Part shown: piece by piece, positions 34,901 through 44,059 of the stretch | Numbering within the stretch: the first letter of the stretch is position 1 | How the letters are laid out: every line of letters begins with the position of its first letter | Assembly: GCA_009924735.1 (NCBI GenBank) | Contig: RFQZ01000018.1 | Span: 1-51,720, forward strand | DNA from: Flavobacteriia bacterium | GTDB lineage: Bacteria; Bacteroidota; Bacteroidia; Flavobacteriales_D; Crocinitomicaceae | Direction: 5' to 3' | Length of the DNA stretch: 51,720 bases | Translations under genes and position numbers: made by a program | The notes under the pieces: generated by a model | What the model was told of the DNA's origin: nothing | Seen by the model: only the letters and a program-made list of their open reading frames with translations | The model's database searches: none

Positions 34901-35778
34901 CCGCGACAGGAAATGGGTTAACCTATCTTTGGAACAACCAGGTAGCTACTGCGAACAATCCAAACGTAAGCGCTGGTGCGTATCAATTAACCGTAACCGA
35001 TGTTAACAACTGTACGGCAACCCTAAATGTCAATGTACCTCAAAACTTTCCTGTGGTATTGAATGAAAATACCGTTGTCCTCACCCAACCTACGTGTTTA
35101 CTAAATGGATCCATCAGTGGGATTGTGGCAACGGGAGGAACGAACAACTATACATTTCAATGGTCTCCGGGTAACCAAAACACACTGAACCTTTCAAACC
35201 TAGCACCTGGAACGTATTCCTTATTGGTTACCGATGCGAATGGATGTTCGGATACTTCCAATACATTCACCCTAAACCCTCCAACCTACCCGATCGCAAA
35301 TTTCACCTTTACCCCACAAGATCCAGATGTGAATGAAAACGTAACCTTTACCAATACCTCTTCAAATTACACCCTTGCACAATGGAACCTGAATGGAACC
35401 AATTACTTCACAACCACTTGGGATTCCAGTTTCGCGGCCGGAGTATATCCGATTAGCCTTACCGTTACCAACGCACAGGGCTGCATTGACACCCTTACCT
35501 TGTTCTTAAATGTATACGACGAACTAACTTTTCCAAATGTATTCACGCCGAACGAGGATGGTAAAAACGATGCCATGGTGATCGAAGCACTCAAACCGAA
35601 TTCATCCATTACCATTTTAAACAGATGGGGTGATGTCGTGTATTCTACGCAAAACTATCAGAACAATTGGTCCGGAAAAGACCAACAAGGAACAGACTTA
35701 ACAGAAGGGGTATACACGGTTCTTTTCACGGATCCCGAGAACAAAACCCAACACTTTTATGTTCATTTGATTAGATAA
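31978..35778 (+). CDS. Giant surface protein with glycine-rich region, six SprB-type repeats and type B T9SS C-terminal domain
   Basis: The 1266-residue protein has a signal peptide (MKKHYFSLFFLCTAFLSFAQ) and a nonrepetitive N-terminal region to about residue 260. A strongly glycine- and asparagine-rich segment follows (about 275-560), then an Ig-like segment (CAGGSVTLTAS, about 565-635) and six SprB-type repeats (about 640-1110, each near NxxCxxxNGSIxGIxxxG, ending GSYTLTVTDxxGC). A PKD-like domain (about 1110-1180) precedes the gliding-associated type B C-terminal domain from about 1185 (FPNVFTPNEDGKND, ILNRWGDVVY, GVYTVLFTD). That domain directs export through the outer membrane by the type IX system. 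An adhesin or sheath role is likely. The TTG at 31924 upstream is not the start, because the signal peptide begins at 31978. Confidence 0.92.
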   Translation: MKKHYFSLFFLCTAFLSFAQRGKDGNYTVSTANAVVNSYTALNANATIGQSSITVLSNAMQGGFFASNLAPGDLILIIQMQGANLNVDTYPANEYVTSGGLYWGPFTTPVGHLNDWNQNIPLWGEILNYNNAGKYELAEVKSVASTNTINLMCPLVNNYTVAGHVQVVRVPRFVNLTINSNASAIPNVWNGTTGGVISIEVNGNLILNANGKISASASGFRGGVTEDQTLGAPPGNVNDIGFCASHVATQGAEKGESIAGFYTEYDLIYSRYCKGAPANGGGGGGNHNSGGGGGSNVGNTVQTYTGKGVPNPTYNINWNLETPGMGGSSTPGGGRGGYSGATVNQDENTVGPNVTSWGGDYRRKEGGLGGHPLLQDNTRIFAGGGGGAGDQNQSQGGNGGRGGGIAFIKVYGNISGAGTIEANGANGVNANPNGQTAVQASAQKYGHDGAGGAGGGGTIYISNGNPIPNTITLSAIGGNGGNQVFSAGLFAPAPTMEADGPGGGGGGGYISITTGTPIQILTGGASGVTNSTFVPNFPPNGATGGANGVTNSNTSFYDILAANDTLCAGGSVTLTASTIGNPPAGNLTWYTTPFGNTVAGTGNSFTTPVLNTTTTYYIGICPGSFRKPVTVVIGSNPTITGNAVITNATCATPGSITGLSVNGGTQPYTYLWTNNGGNALNVNGAPAGSYTLTVSDAAGCSSNSGPYSIQGTAGPSINILNAVLTPALCNGTLGSISGITATGNGLTYSWTNTASNVINPTGLSAGSYTLTVTDANGCTAVSTPFVIPYVSGPTIDTTNSTLTNEHCGQQNGSILGVTATGIGLQYVWTPGNAITLDNQNLSAGNYSLTVTDSIGCTAIAGPFALTNVPGPSLDTTQMVVTNENCGQANGSIMGIALNGGQAPVNVIWSNQQTTLDLSNLVSGNYTLYATDAAGCIDSLGPISITTTPGSNIDTSNMVITPVSCNGTLGGITGITATGNGLTYLWNNQVATANNPNVSAGAYQLTVTDVNNCTATLNVNVPQNFPVVLNENTVVLTQPTCLLNGSISGIVATGGTNNYTFQWSPGNQNTLNLSNLAPGTYSLLVTDANGCSDTSNTFTLNPPTYPIANFTFTPQDPDVNENVTFTNTSSNYTLAQWNLNGTNYFTTTWDSSFAAGVYPISLTVTNAQGCIDTLTLFLNVYDELTFPNVFTPNEDGKNDAMVIEALKPNSSITILNRWGDVVYSTQNYQNNWSGKDQQGTDLTEGVYTVLFTDPENKTQHFYVHLIR
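33902..35280 (+). repeat. Six in-frame SprB-type repeats within the T9SS surface protein gene
   Basis: Six units of roughly 70-80 codons begin near ITNATCATPGS, LTPALCNGTLGS, LTNEHCGQQNGS, VTNENCGQANGS, ITPVSCNGTLGG and LTQPTCLLNGS. Each has a conserved cysteine, a glycine-rich turn, a W-containing strand and a closing cysteine in the TVTDxxGC type segment. Units 2 and 5 are the closest pair at protein level. Confidence 0.8.
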
Positions 35779-35786
35779 TATACATT

Positions 35787-36557
35787 ATGAAAGCAGGATT
35801 AATAACAGGCGCATCAAGCGGAATTGGAAAGGAATTGGCCAGAATACATGCATCCAAAGGGAACAACGTCGTTTTGGTTGCACGAAGAGAGGAAGAGCTT
35901 ATCGATTTGGCAGCTGAATTAACCGAAAAATACAAAATTGAAGCAGTGGTTCTCGCATGTGATTTAACCCAACCTGACGCAACGGAAAAGCTGTTCACCC
36001 AAACCCAATCGTTGGGAATCTTCGTAAACTACCTTTTCAATAACGCAGGATTTGGTGGACATGGTTTGTTTGTGGATCGGAACATTCACGATGACCAAAG
36101 AATGATTGATTTGAATGTTCGGGCATTAACCGACCTCATGCATTTGTATCTAACAGAAATGAAATCCAACAATGAAGGGAGGATTTTAAATACCGCAAGT
36201 ACGGCTGGTTTTATTCCAGGTCCGCTGCAAGCCACCTACTTTGCAACCAAAGCCTACGTAGTTTCATTAACAAAATCGACTTCGTATGAATTGCGTAAGT
36301 CAAACATTACCGTCACAGCTTTATGCCCAGGTCCTGTGAAGACAGAATTTGAAGTTGTCGCGGGAATGGGAGGCTCAAATATGTTTGCAAAAGGTGCAAG
36401 TGCATATTCGACAGCAAAAAAAGGATACGATGCAATGATGAAAGGAAAAAGAACCATCATTAGCGAAATGGGATTTGCGGTGTTAATTCGAGTTTTTGGC
36501 CCTTTTATTCCGGATTCTCTTTTGATGCGTGTAGTTGAGAAGATGCAAACAATATAA
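35787..36557 (+). CDS. Short-chain dehydrogenase/reductase
   Basis: The 256-residue protein has the classical SDR features: cofactor loop ITGASSGIGKELA at residues 5-17, LACDLTQPDA, the NNAGFGG motif, NTASTAGFIPGPLQATYFATKAY with catalytic Ser, Tyr and Lys, and CPGPVKTEF. Arg-rich VARREEEL after the second strand suggests NADP(H) preference. It resembles the YqjQ/DltE-like subgroup, whose substrates are mostly unknown. It lies nine bases after the surface protein gene and could be read from the same transcript. Confidence 0.9.
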   Translation: MKAGLITGASSGIGKELARIHASKGNNVVLVARREEELIDLAAELTEKYKIEAVVLACDLTQPDATEKLFTQTQSLGIFVNYLFNNAGFGGHGLFVDRNIHDDQRMIDLNVRALTDLMHLYLTEMKSNNEGRILNTASTAGFIPGPLQATYFATKAYVVSLTKSTSYELRKSNITVTALCPGPVKTEFEVVAGMGGSNMFAKGASAYSTAKKGYDAMMKGKRTIISEMGFAVLIRVFGPFIPDSLLMRVVEKMQTI

Positions 36558-36564
36558 ATTGTTT

Positions 36565-36572
36565 TACCTTTG
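36565..36572 (+). promoter_or_regulatory. Candidate -7 element (TACCTTTG) for the tat-like gene and purE
   Basis: TACCTTTG is a full TAnnTTTG match, 14 bases before the ATG at 36587. Its final G is the first base of a GTG (36572) that would otherwise look like a start codon. No TTG at proper -33 spacing is visible. Confidence 0.45.
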
Positions 36573-36586
36573 TGACATCAAAGGCT

Positions 36587-37021
36587 ATGCATACACTTCC
36601 TTTAATTTTTAATGATGTCGACGGTTACGAAGTTTTGGTAATCGTTTTGGTTGTACTGATTTTTTTCGGACCCAAAAGCATTCCAGGCATTGCAAAGACC
36701 TTGGGAAAAGCCTTGTATTCCATTCGAAACGCATCTGCGGAGCTCCAAAATGAGATTAAAAAATCAGGAATGGACATCAAAAAGGACATCAACATTGACG
36801 ACATCTTAAGAAAAGAGCAAAAAGAAATGCTACAACCTATGGATCAAGTTTTCTCTGAAATCAATAACACCGTCCATTTTGAAGCGAAAAACAGTGTTTC
36901 AACGGAATCCATTGAAACGCCTATGGTTGACACAGAAGAAAATCCAAGTACCTTAAAGTGGAAAAAAGTTTCCCCGAAACGAATTGTCAGAATCAAACCC
37001 ACAGAACCCAATGTCGATTAA
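36587..37021 (+). CDS. TatA/TatB-like twin-arginine translocase component
   Basis: The 144-residue protein has a single N-terminal membrane helix (about residues 16-34, [15 protein letters not shown]), the FGP hinge and an amphipathic helix ([21 protein letters not shown]), then a long charged tail (to residue 144). This is the TatA/B architecture, and the tail length is nearer TatB. The proteins form part of the Sec-independent export pathway for folded proteins. No tatC lies in the window. Eleven bases overlap with the purE start. The GTG at 36572 is in the promoter element, so the ATG at 36587 is preferred. Confidence 0.8.
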   Translation: MHTLPLIFNDVDGYEVLVIVLVVLIFFGPKSIPGIAKTLGKALYSIRNASAELQNEIKKSGMDIKKDINIDDILRKEQKEMLQPMDQVFSEINNTVHFEAKNSVSTESIETPMVDTEENPSTLKWKKVSPKRIVRIKPTEPNVD

Positions 37022-37496
37022 AGTTGCCATCATCATGGGCAGTGCTTCGGATTATTCAATCATGCAAGCTGCTCAAACCCAACTCTTAGAATTAGGAATT
37101 GAAAGTCACGTAGAAGTGGTTTCTGCACACCGGACGCCGGAGAAAATGGTTCAATTTGCACAAGAAGCGAAAAGCAAAGGATTTCAAATCATCATAGCGG
37201 GTGCGGGTGGCGCAGCCCATCTACCGGGTATGGTTGCATCCCTTACCACACTTCCTGTAATTGGGGTTCCCATTAAATCCAGCAATTCTATTGACGGGTG
37301 GGACAGCATCCTAAGTATTTTACAAATGCCTAATGGCATTCCGGTCGCGACGGTTGCCCTAAATGGTGCAAAAAATGCGGGAATTCTCGCCGCAAGAATC
37401 CTTGGAATTAACGATGGTCAAATCGCAGAAAACCTTGTAAACTTCGCCAACAAAATGGAGCGTGAAGTAGCGGAAAGTCAATCCAAATTACATTAA
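37011..37496 (+). CDS. purE: N5-carboxyaminoimidazole ribonucleotide mutase
   Basis: PurE converts N5-CAIR to CAIR in purine synthesis. The 161-residue protein (from the ATG at 37011) has the class I signature: [23 protein letters not shown] with the catalytic His, [17 protein letters not shown] and [27 protein letters not shown] near the middle. An in-frame TTG at 36984 lies inside the tat-like gene and is not needed. PurK is not adjacent. Its stop overlaps the stop of the convergent namZ by four bases. Confidence 0.95.
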   Translation: MSIKVAIIMGSASDYSIMQAAQTQLLELGIESHVEVVSAHRTPEKMVQFAQEAKSKGFQIIIAGAGGAAHLPGMVASLTTLPVIGVPIKSSNSIDGWDSILSILQMPNGIPVATVALNGAKNAGILAARILGINDGQIAENLVNFANKMEREVAESQSKLH

Positions 37497-38758
37497 GGAT
37501 ACATCAGGTATTTTTTACGGATGGTCATGAATTTCACAATTCCTGGTTTCCAACTTTCTCGAATTTCCTTGGGTCCCCAACCTTTGTAAAGCTGTTCCTT
37601 TAGGCTTGCCGTACCTGCTAACCTGTTAAAAAAAGCATTTTGGTCAATGAACACTGCAGAATCTGCCAATAAATCCCTTGCATAGGTTAAGTAAAACAAA
37701 TTCATTTCATACCTACGTGTGTTTTGAGATGACCTCAAATCGAATCCATTGCATTTTTTCTTGACATGGAGGGGGTACTTTGCCCCTACTTGTGGCATCG
37801 GACTGAAGGAAAAGGTGGTAACCGGAAATCTTGGGTGTCCATACATTTCGAAAGGACGATCGGTACCTCTTCCAATGCTCACAGTCGTTGCTTCGAAGAA
37901 ACAAAGACTCGGGTACAATGCAATCGCCAACTCAGATTTTAAATTCGGGGAAGGCGGGATGGGTACAACATATTTCGATTTATGCGTGTAGTTTTTACAT
38001 GGGATTACGGTCAAATTGCACTGAATGGAATCTTTCAACCAACCTTCTCCATTGATCATCTTCGCATATTCTCCAATGGTCATACCATACACCACGGGCA
38101 CAGGATGCAATCCAATGAAAGAAGTATAGGCGGGCTCCAAAATGGGACCGTCCAAGTAATGCGCATTGGGATTGGGCCGATCCAAAACCAACAGAGGCTT
38201 ATTGTTCTCGGCACATGCTTCCATCACATAATGTAAGGTGGATAAATACGTGTAGAAACGCACACCCACATCTTGGATGTCAAAAATAACGACGTCCACA
38301 TCTTGAAAATCTACGAAGGTGGGTTTCTTATGATTGCCATACAAAGACAATAAAGGGATTCCTGTGCATTCATCTTTAGAACTGTTAAAATGCTCACCGG
38401 CATCTACATCCCCCCGAAAGCCATGTTCTGGGGCAAATATTTTTACGATGTTAATTTGTAAAGAAAGTAAAGTGTCGACGAGGTGCATGCCATTAACCAC
38501 AGAGGTTTGGTTGGCGACGATGGCAACACGTTTATTCCTTAAACTGTCGATGTAAACGTTGATTCGATCTGCACCCACCATGATTTTTTTCGATGGGGGC
38601 TCCGCAGGGTTCATGGAAAAGGAAGAAACCGAAAACAGGATTGGGTTGACAGCAATGAATAAGCACAAAAGATAATTGGTGCGAAGCCGTGAATACCCAA
38701 AATGTTTAGTGTATTTTTGAACCCGTAATCGAACGATATTGTCAATAGAGATTTTCAT
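37493..38758 (-). CDS. namZ: NamZ-type exo-beta-N-acetylmuramidase (DUF1343)
   Basis: NamZ removes MurNAc from the non-reducing end of peptidoglycan fragments, supporting cell-wall recycling. The protein (421 residues from the ATG at 38758) has a hydrophobic N-terminal segment after a basic stretch (about residues 29-47, [19 protein letters not shown]), then [60 protein letters not shown] and [21 protein letters not shown], all landmarks of DUF1343. The open frame extends to 38875 across the divergent permease gene, so I take the internal ATG. Even so, its 5' end overlaps the permease start by 20 bases. Confidence 0.85.
   Translation of the reverse strand: MKISIDNIVRLRVQKYTKHFGYSRLRTNYLLCLFIAVNPILFSVSSFSMNPAEPPSKKIMVGADRINVYIDSLRNKRVAIVANQTSVVNGMHLVDTLLSLQINIVKIFAPEHGFRGDVDAGEHFNSSKDECTGIPLLSLYGNHKKPTFVDFQDVDVVIFDIQDVGVRFYTYLSTLHYVMEACAENNKPLLVLDRPNPNAHYLDGPILEPAYTSFIGLHPVPVVYGMTIGEYAKMINGEGWLKDSIQCNLTVIPCKNYTHKSKYVVPIPPSPNLKSELAIALYPSLCFFEATTVSIGRGTDRPFEMYGHPRFPVTTFSFSPMPQVGAKYPLHVKKKCNGFDLRSSQNTRRYEMNLFYLTYARDLLADSAVFIDQNAFFNRLAGTASLKEQLYKGWGPKEIRESWKPGIVKFMTIRKKYLMYP
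38712..38719 (+). promoter_or_regulatory. Candidate -7 element (TATTTTTG) for the FtsX-like permease
   Basis: TATTTTTG matches TAnnTTTG, 19 bases before the TTG start at 38739. It lies inside the namZ coding sequence. No convincing -33 TTG was seen. Confidence 0.35.
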
Positions 38759-40391
38759 AGCCAAAAGGATTCTTCCGAATCGATCGCAAGGTATAAAAGT
38801 TTCGCAACCTATTTTACGGATTGCAGTGATAAGTATTTCACTGTCTATTGTTGTTAACCTCTTAACCTTAGCCATCGTAACCGGATTTCAAAATGAGATC
38901 CGAAGAAAAATTACAGGTTTTTCTGCTCCCTTGTTTATTCAAAACCAAAACAACGCTGATTTTTACGAATCAGATCCCATACACACCTCCCCTTTTATAG
39001 AATCCAAGCTTCAAAAAATTGAAGGTATTTCTGACTTCGACCGTGTCGCCTATAAACCGGGAATGTTACAATCTGCTAGAAGCGATGACCCTAACACCCC
39101 TCAAGATGTATTTGGGTTGATTTTCAAAGGGGTAGACAAATCCTATCATTGGGAATTTCTACGCGAACATTTGGTTCAAGGAAAAATCCCACGTTTCAAC
39201 GAGGAAGAACCTTCCGAAGAAATTTTAATCTCCCAAAAAGTAGCCAACCTCCTTAACCTAAAAGTAAACCAAGAGGTACAAGCTTTTTTCGTGAAAAATG
39301 AACCCATTGCACGAAAATTTAAAATCGCTGGAATCTACAACACCGGTTTTGAGGATTATGATTCGAAACTGGTGCTTTGTGACATTCGAACGAACCAAAA
39401 ACTTAATGATTGGGGGATTTCTGGACAGCTTACCCTTGCGGATACCTTGTATCAATCTCAGCTGTTGGTAAGGCTAGACCTCCAAGGAAATGAAGAAAAC
39501 CTATTGTTTGACTGGGGACATGGAACCTCTCCGTACCGCGGACAGTTATTACCTTTAACGATAGGTGATACAACGCTAAAGGTTAAGATTTTTGGAATAA
39601 ACACGCAAAATCAAACTTTGAATTTACGGGCAAAAAGTGAGGTGAAAATCACGCGTTTGAAACAAATTCCATTTGCAGGGCTTGAAATTACAAAGGAGGC
39701 TTTGAACGCTTCGGGGAGTAGTTATAAAATGACGTACCCTGTTGGAACCGAATTTTCCCAAACGATCAAAGTAGAAACCCGCGCCGACGCTGGGACCTCA
39801 AACCAATACATCTCCGGTTATGAAGTACATTTAAACGATTGGTATCAATTGAAACAAACCCAAGGTCAATTGTCAGGTGAGGTTGAAATGGTACCCACTG
39901 AGCACGGCGAATTGGTCAGGGTCGTAAGTATTTTTGACCTGGAACAAGACCTGTTCAATTGGCTCGGATTTTTGGATATAAATGTTGCCATCATCATCAT
40001 TCTGATGCTCATCATCGGGATCATCAACATGGGCTCAGCCTTGTTGGTACTTATTGTCATCCGTACGCAATTCATTGGATTGATGAAAGCAATGGGTGCC
40101 AAAAACAAAACGATACGGCGTATTTTTCTAATGCAAGCCAGTTATTTAATCGGCCGAGGAATGCTGATAGGAAATGTCATTGGGATTTCACTGTACGCGC
40201 TTCAAAAATACACACACGTATTGACATTGAATCCTGAAGTCTATTACTTAGACAGTGTACCGGTTGAATTGAATCTGCTTCACTTCTTATTGTTGAATGC
40301 GGGAACTTTTTTGGTGTGCATGACAGCACTGTTGCTACCAAGTATGGTAATCACAGGCATTCGTCCAGTAAGGGCAATAAAATTTAATTAG
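38739..40391 (+). CDS. FtsX-like ABC transporter permease (LolC/LolE type)
   Basis: The 550-residue protein has an N-terminal membrane helix (about residues 26-50), a large periplasmic MacB-PCD-like region (about 55-400) and three C-terminal helices (about 412-435, 455-485 and 510-535) with the FtsX fold, including MKAMGAKNKTIRRIFLMQ. The family includes LolC/LolE, which releases lipoproteins from the inner membrane, and MacB-type permeases. No ATPase partner (LolD/MacB) is adjacent. The conserved start ([12 protein letters not shown]) falls at a TTG at 38739; no ATG is close by. Its 5' end overlaps namZ and its stop overlaps the typA stop by four bases. Confidence 0.85.
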   Translation: MSIEIFIAKRILPNRSQGIKVSQPILRIAVISISLSIVVNLLTLAIVTGFQNEIRRKITGFSAPLFIQNQNNADFYESDPIHTSPFIESKLQKIEGISDFDRVAYKPGMLQSARSDDPNTPQDVFGLIFKGVDKSYHWEFLREHLVQGKIPRFNEEEPSEEILISQKVANLLNLKVNQEVQAFFVKNEPIARKFKIAGIYNTGFEDYDSKLVLCDIRTNQKLNDWGISGQLTLADTLYQSQLLVRLDLQGNEENLLFDWGHGTSPYRGQLLPLTIGDTTLKVKIFGINTQNQTLNLRAKSEVKITRLKQIPFAGLEITKEALNASGSSYKMTYPVGTEFSQTIKVETRADAGTSNQYISGYEVHLNDWYQLKQTQGQLSGEVEMVPTEHGELVRVVSIFDLEQDLFNWLGFLDINVAIIIILMLIIGIINMGSALLVLIVIRTQFIGLMKAMGAKNKTIRRIFLMQASYLIGRGMLIGNVIGISLYALQKYTHVLTLNPEVYYLDSVPVELNLLHFLLLNAGTFLVCMTALLLPSMVITGIRPVRAIKFN

Positions 40392-42187
40392 TTTTTCCCG
40401 CCTCTTTTACGATCAGCTTCCTTCAAGTAAATCTTACGAATCCTCAAACTTTGCGGCGTAACCTCGACAAGCTCATCGCTTTGAATATACTCAAGGCTTT
40501 CTTCGAGCGACATTACTTTCGGTGGAATCAATTTCACTTTGTCATCTGAACCTGAAGCCCTCATGTTGGTGAGTTTTTTGGTTTTCGTAACATTTACACA
40601 CATGTCTCCAGCCCTTGAATTCTCTCCAATGACTTGACCTTCGTAGATGTCTTCATTGTGAAAGATGAAGAATTTACCTCGTTCTTGTAGGTTGTTAATG
40701 GAGAAAGGAATGGACATCCCTTGTTCAAGGGAAATAAGGGAACCATTCATCCTTCCTGGAATTTCACCTTTGTATGGTTGATACTCAAGGAAACGGTGCG
40801 TTACGATGGCTTCCCCAGCGGTTTGGGTAAGTAAATAACTTCTCAAACCAATGATACCTCTGGAAGGAATGTTAAATTGAATGATCATTCTTCCTCCTTT
40901 CGGGATCATGGATGTCATTTCACCTTTACGTTTTGTAACCGCTTCAACGGCCGTTCCACCATACTCTTCTGGTAAATCGATGGTTAATTCTTCTATCGGT
41001 TCACATTTGGCACCATTGATTTCTTTGAAAATCACTTGAGGTTGTCCCACTTGCATTTCATATCCTTCACGGCGCATGGTTTCAATGAGTACAGAAAGGT
41101 GCAAAACCCCTCTCCCATGTACCATCCATCGGTCTGCTTTGTCTGTATCCATCACCCTTAGGGCAAGGTTTTTCTCAAGTTCTTTGGTCAACCTTTCTTG
41201 AATGTGTCTTGAGGTAACAAATTTTCCTTCTTTACCAAAAAACGGAGAATCATTGATGGTAAACAACATGGCCATGGTTGGCTCATCCAATTTAATCGCT
41301 GGCAAAGGCTCTGGATTTTCAGGGTCACAAACGGAGTCACCGATTTCGAATCCTTCAATTCCTGTGATGGCACAAAGGTCACCCGGTTGAACTTCTTCAA
41401 CCTTTCTTCGCTCAAGACCTTCAAAAACATACAAATCTTTGATTTTGTGTTTTTCAAGCACATTGTCTCGTTTTCCAAGTTGGATCCATTGATTTTCTTT
41501 CAATGTTCCTCGGCTTAACCTTCCAATGGCAATTCTTCCAACAAAGTTTGAATAATCCAATGAAGTAATAAGGAGTTGGGTATTTCCTTCCTCAATTTTA
41601 CGAGGGGGGAAATAGGTCATAATTCGATCAAGCAATGGCGTGATGTTATCCGTAGGTTGTTTCCAATCTTCAGACATCCACCCGTTTTTAGCAGAGCCAT
41701 ATATGGTTGGAAAATCCAATTGTTCTTCGTTGGCATCCAACTCAAACATAAGGTCAAACACTTTTTCTTGAACTTCGTCAGGCGTACAATTTTCTTTATC
41801 AACTTTGTTAATAACCAAAAGCGGTTTCAATCCCAAAGCCAAGGCTTTTCCCAGTACGAAACGCGTTTGTGGCATGGGTCCTTCAAATGCATCCACAAGG
41901 ATACATACACCGTCTGCCATATTCAATACCCTTTCTACTTCTCCTCCAAAGTCGGCGTGACCTGGGGTATCGATTATGTTGATTTTGGTAGCTTTATAAA
42001 CAACGGAAACATTTTTGGAGACGATGGTAATCCCACGTTCTCTTTCTAAATCGTTGTTGTCAAGTATTAACTCTCCTGTGGGACGGTCCCGCTCATTCAA
42101 AAAATTCCCTGCGTCAATAAGTTTATCAACCAAAGTTGTTTTACCGTGGTCAACGTGGGCTATAATTGCAATGTTTCTGATTTCCAT
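40388..42187 (-). CDS. typA: Translational GTPase TypA/BipA
   Basis: TypA/BipA binds the ribosome and is needed for 50S assembly and growth under stress, especially cold. The 599-residue protein has G1 [10 protein letters not shown]2 region RERGITI, G3 [15 protein letters not shown]4 NKVDKE, and the TypA C-terminal features ([30 protein letters not shown] and the conserved ending LRIRKIYL). It is full length. It starts three bases after the deaD-type helicase, so a helicase and a ribosome-assembly GTPase share a transcript. Confidence 0.97.
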   Translation of the reverse strand: MEIRNIAIIAHVDHGKTTLVDKLIDAGNFLNERDRPTGELILDNNDLERERGITIVSKNVSVVYKATKINIIDTPGHADFGGEVERVLNMADGVCILVDAFEGPMPQTRFVLGKALALGLKPLLVINKVDKENCTPDEVQEKVFDLMFELDANEEQLDFPTIYGSAKNGWMSEDWKQPTDNITPLLDRIMTYFPPRKIEEGNTQLLITSLDYSNFVGRIAIGRLSRGTLKENQWIQLGKRDNVLEKHKIKDLYVFEGLERRKVEEVQPGDLCAITGIEGFEIGDSVCDPENPEPLPAIKLDEPTMAMLFTINDSPFFGKEGKFVTSRHIQERLTKELEKNLALRVMDTDKADRWMVHGRGVLHLSVLIETMRREGYEMQVGQPQVIFKEINGAKCEPIEELTIDLPEEYGGTAVEAVTKRKGEMTSMIPKGGRMIIQFNIPSRGIIGLRSYLLTQTAGEAIVTHRFLEYQPYKGEIPGRMNGSLISLEQGMSIPFSINNLQERGKFFIFHNEDIYEGQVIGENSRAGDMCVNVTKTKKLTNMRASGSDDKVKLIPPKVMSLEESLEYIQSDELVEVTPQSLRIRKIYLKEADRKRGGKN

Positions 42188-42190
42188 ACT

Positions 42191-43933
42191 TTAGTATCTT
42201 CTTGGTTTATGGTTGCTGCTGCTTTCTCTTCTTTTAGGTCTTTCGTCTCTTAAATTGGTACGTCTTGGCTTGAAATCTCTTCTTCCTCTTCCATCATCAC
42301 TTCCACCGCCGCCGCCTTTATCTCCTGAGATCTCTACGCTTACTTTATGTCCTTCATATTCGACACCGTTGAGTTTACTGATAACTTTGTCCGCATATTC
42401 AGTATCCGTATCAAAAAATGCAAAAGAAGCCATGATGTCAATTCTTCCTACATTATTGGATTTCAATCCTGTTGAATCACAAACTACGCGAAGAAGTCCA
42501 CCTACATTCAGTCCATCTCGTTTACCAATGTTGACAAAGAATCTGGTTTTATTGGAATCATTTCCTCTTTTGGAACCAAAGGACTCGCTTTTCCCTGACC
42601 TTGTATCTTTTTCATTTGAATTAAGATCACCTGCACGCTCGTAATATTCTATGAAACGATTGAATTCTGCGGAGATGAAAAGTTTGATCACCTCTTCTTT
42701 TGACATTCCTTCAAAGGATTCAATGGCTGTGGGTAAGAAAGGTGCGATGTCTTTTTCACGAACATTCGTAGAAATAACTTTGCTCACCAATTTACTCAAC
42801 TGTATTCTGCAAATTTCTTCAGGATCTGGAACTACACCTTTGGTGAATTCCATACGAATTTGACGTTCAATGGCTTTCACTTTAAAAGCTTCTTTAGGGG
42901 TTAGCAACACCAAAGACTCTCCTGTTTTTCCAGCTCGTGCCGTCCTACCACTGCGGTGCGTGTAATTTTCAATGTCATCTGGAAGGTTATAGTGGATTAC
43001 GTGAGAGATGCTATCCACATCCAATCCCCTAGCCGCAACATCGGTTGCAATAAGCAATTGCACTTCTTTTTTACGGAAACGGTTCATCACCATGTCACGC
43101 ATTGCTTGTGACAAATCGCCGTGAAGAGGTTCTGCATTGTACCCATCCCCGCTTAATTTTTGAGCGACATTGGCAGTTTCAGTCCTTGTTCTACAGAAAA
43201 TCAATCCATAGATGTCCGGATTAAAATCGATTAATCTTTTCAAGGCAGCGTACCTGTCTTTCTCACGAATTTGGTAATACGTATGTTGAATGTTTTCATT
43301 CGACTGGTTCTTATGTCCTATGGACACTTCGAAAGGATCGTGCATGTATTTTGCTGCGATGTTTGCCACTTCTTTGGGCATCGTTGCAGAGAACAACCAA
43401 ACATTTTTTTCAGCAGGAGTAGATTCTAAGATGCTGTCGATGTCTTCTTTAAAACCCATATTAAGCATTTCATCTGCTTCATCCAGCACGACGTAACGAA
43501 TGGTTTTCAAACTGATTACCCTACGGTTGATAAGGTCCATCAATCTTCCAGGCGTTGCGACAATTACCTCAACCCCTCTTTTCACTTCCGTCATTTGTTT
43601 TCTGATGTCAACACCTCCGTAAATGGGAAGAATGGTAATATCTAAATATTTGGAAAATTGAATAAGGTCTTTGGAAATCTGCAAACACAACTCTCGTGTC
43701 GGACAAAGAATGAGTCCTTGTGGGAGTTGATTTTTATCAATTATGTTACTAATTAGGGGCAAGCCGAATGCAGCTGTTTTCCCTGTCCCAGTCTGGGCTA
43801 AGCCCACAAAGTCGCTCTTTTCCTTCATCAAATGAGGAATGGCTTTTTCTTGGATCGGTGTAGGTACTGAAAAACCCAAATCATTTAACGACTTCAGTAC
43901 TTCTACCCGCAATCCCAACGCTTCAAATGTCAT
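42191..43933 (-). CDS. deaD: DEAD-box RNA helicase with DbpA-type RNA-binding domain (DeaD/CsdA-like)
   Basis: The 580-residue protein has the Q motif [71 protein letters not shown] and HRSGRTARAG, then a DbpA-type RNA-binding domain (RFFVNIGKRDGLNVGGL, about residues 475-545) and a basic, glycine- and arginine-rich tail. This is the layout of DeaD/CsdA helicases, which help ribosome assembly and RNA turnover, often in the cold. It is followed three bases later by typA, an association that fits ribosome biogenesis. Confidence 0.92.
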   Translation of the reverse strand: MTFEALGLRVEVLKSLNDLGFSVPTPIQEKAIPHLMKEKSDFVGLAQTGTGKTAAFGLPLISNIIDKNQLPQGLILCPTRELCLQISKDLIQFSKYLDITILPIYGGVDIRKQMTEVKRGVEVIVATPGRLMDLINRRVISLKTIRYVVLDEADEMLNMGFKEDIDSILESTPAEKNVWLFSATMPKEVANIAAKYMHDPFEVSIGHKNQSNENIQHTYYQIREKDRYAALKRLIDFNPDIYGLIFCRTRTETANVAQKLSGDGYNAEPLHGDLSQAMRDMVMNRFRKKEVQLLIATDVAARGLDVDSISHVIHYNLPDDIENYTHRSGRTARAGKTGESLVLLTPKEAFKVKAIERQIRMEFTKGVVPDPEEICRIQLSKLVSKVISTNVREKDIAPFLPTAIESFEGMSKEEVIKLFISAEFNRFIEYYERAGDLNSNEKDTRSGKSESFGSKRGNDSNKTRFFVNIGKRDGLNVGGLLRVVCDSTGLKSNNVGRIDIMASFAFFDTDTEYADKVISKLNGVEYEGHKVSVEISGDKGGGGGSDDGRGRRDFKPRRTNLRDERPKRRESSSNHKPRRY

Positions 43934-43952
43934 TTATTTCTTAAATTAGGTG

Positions 43953-43960
43953 CAAATGTA
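43953..43960 (-). promoter_or_regulatory. Candidate -7 element (TACATTTG) for the deaD-typA operon
   Basis: The minus strand reads TACATTTG, a full TAnnTTTG match, 19 bases before the ATG at 43933. The divergent element at 44037-44044 serves DUF5606 in the same 126-base gap. Confidence 0.45.
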
Positions 43961-44036
43961 GTGATAATAAAGGGATTGCTCTCATTAAATTTCTGTTTCG
44001 GGAATCATAGTATGGTATAAACTCAGAAAGAATTTC

Positions 44037-44044
44037 TATTTTTG
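44037..44044 (+). promoter_or_regulatory. Candidate -7 element (TATTTTTG) for the DUF5606 gene
   Basis: TATTTTTG is a full TAnnTTTG match, 15 bases before the ATG at 44060. No TTG was found at -33 spacing. Confidence 0.4.
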
Positions 44045-44059
44045 GGCAAAATCGAGTAA

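Noticed and set aside
38759..38875. Longer namZ reading frame with 39 extra N-terminal residues
   Set aside because: It would run across the conserved start of the divergent permease, and the extra residues precede the hydrophobic export segment; the ATG at 38758 is sufficient.
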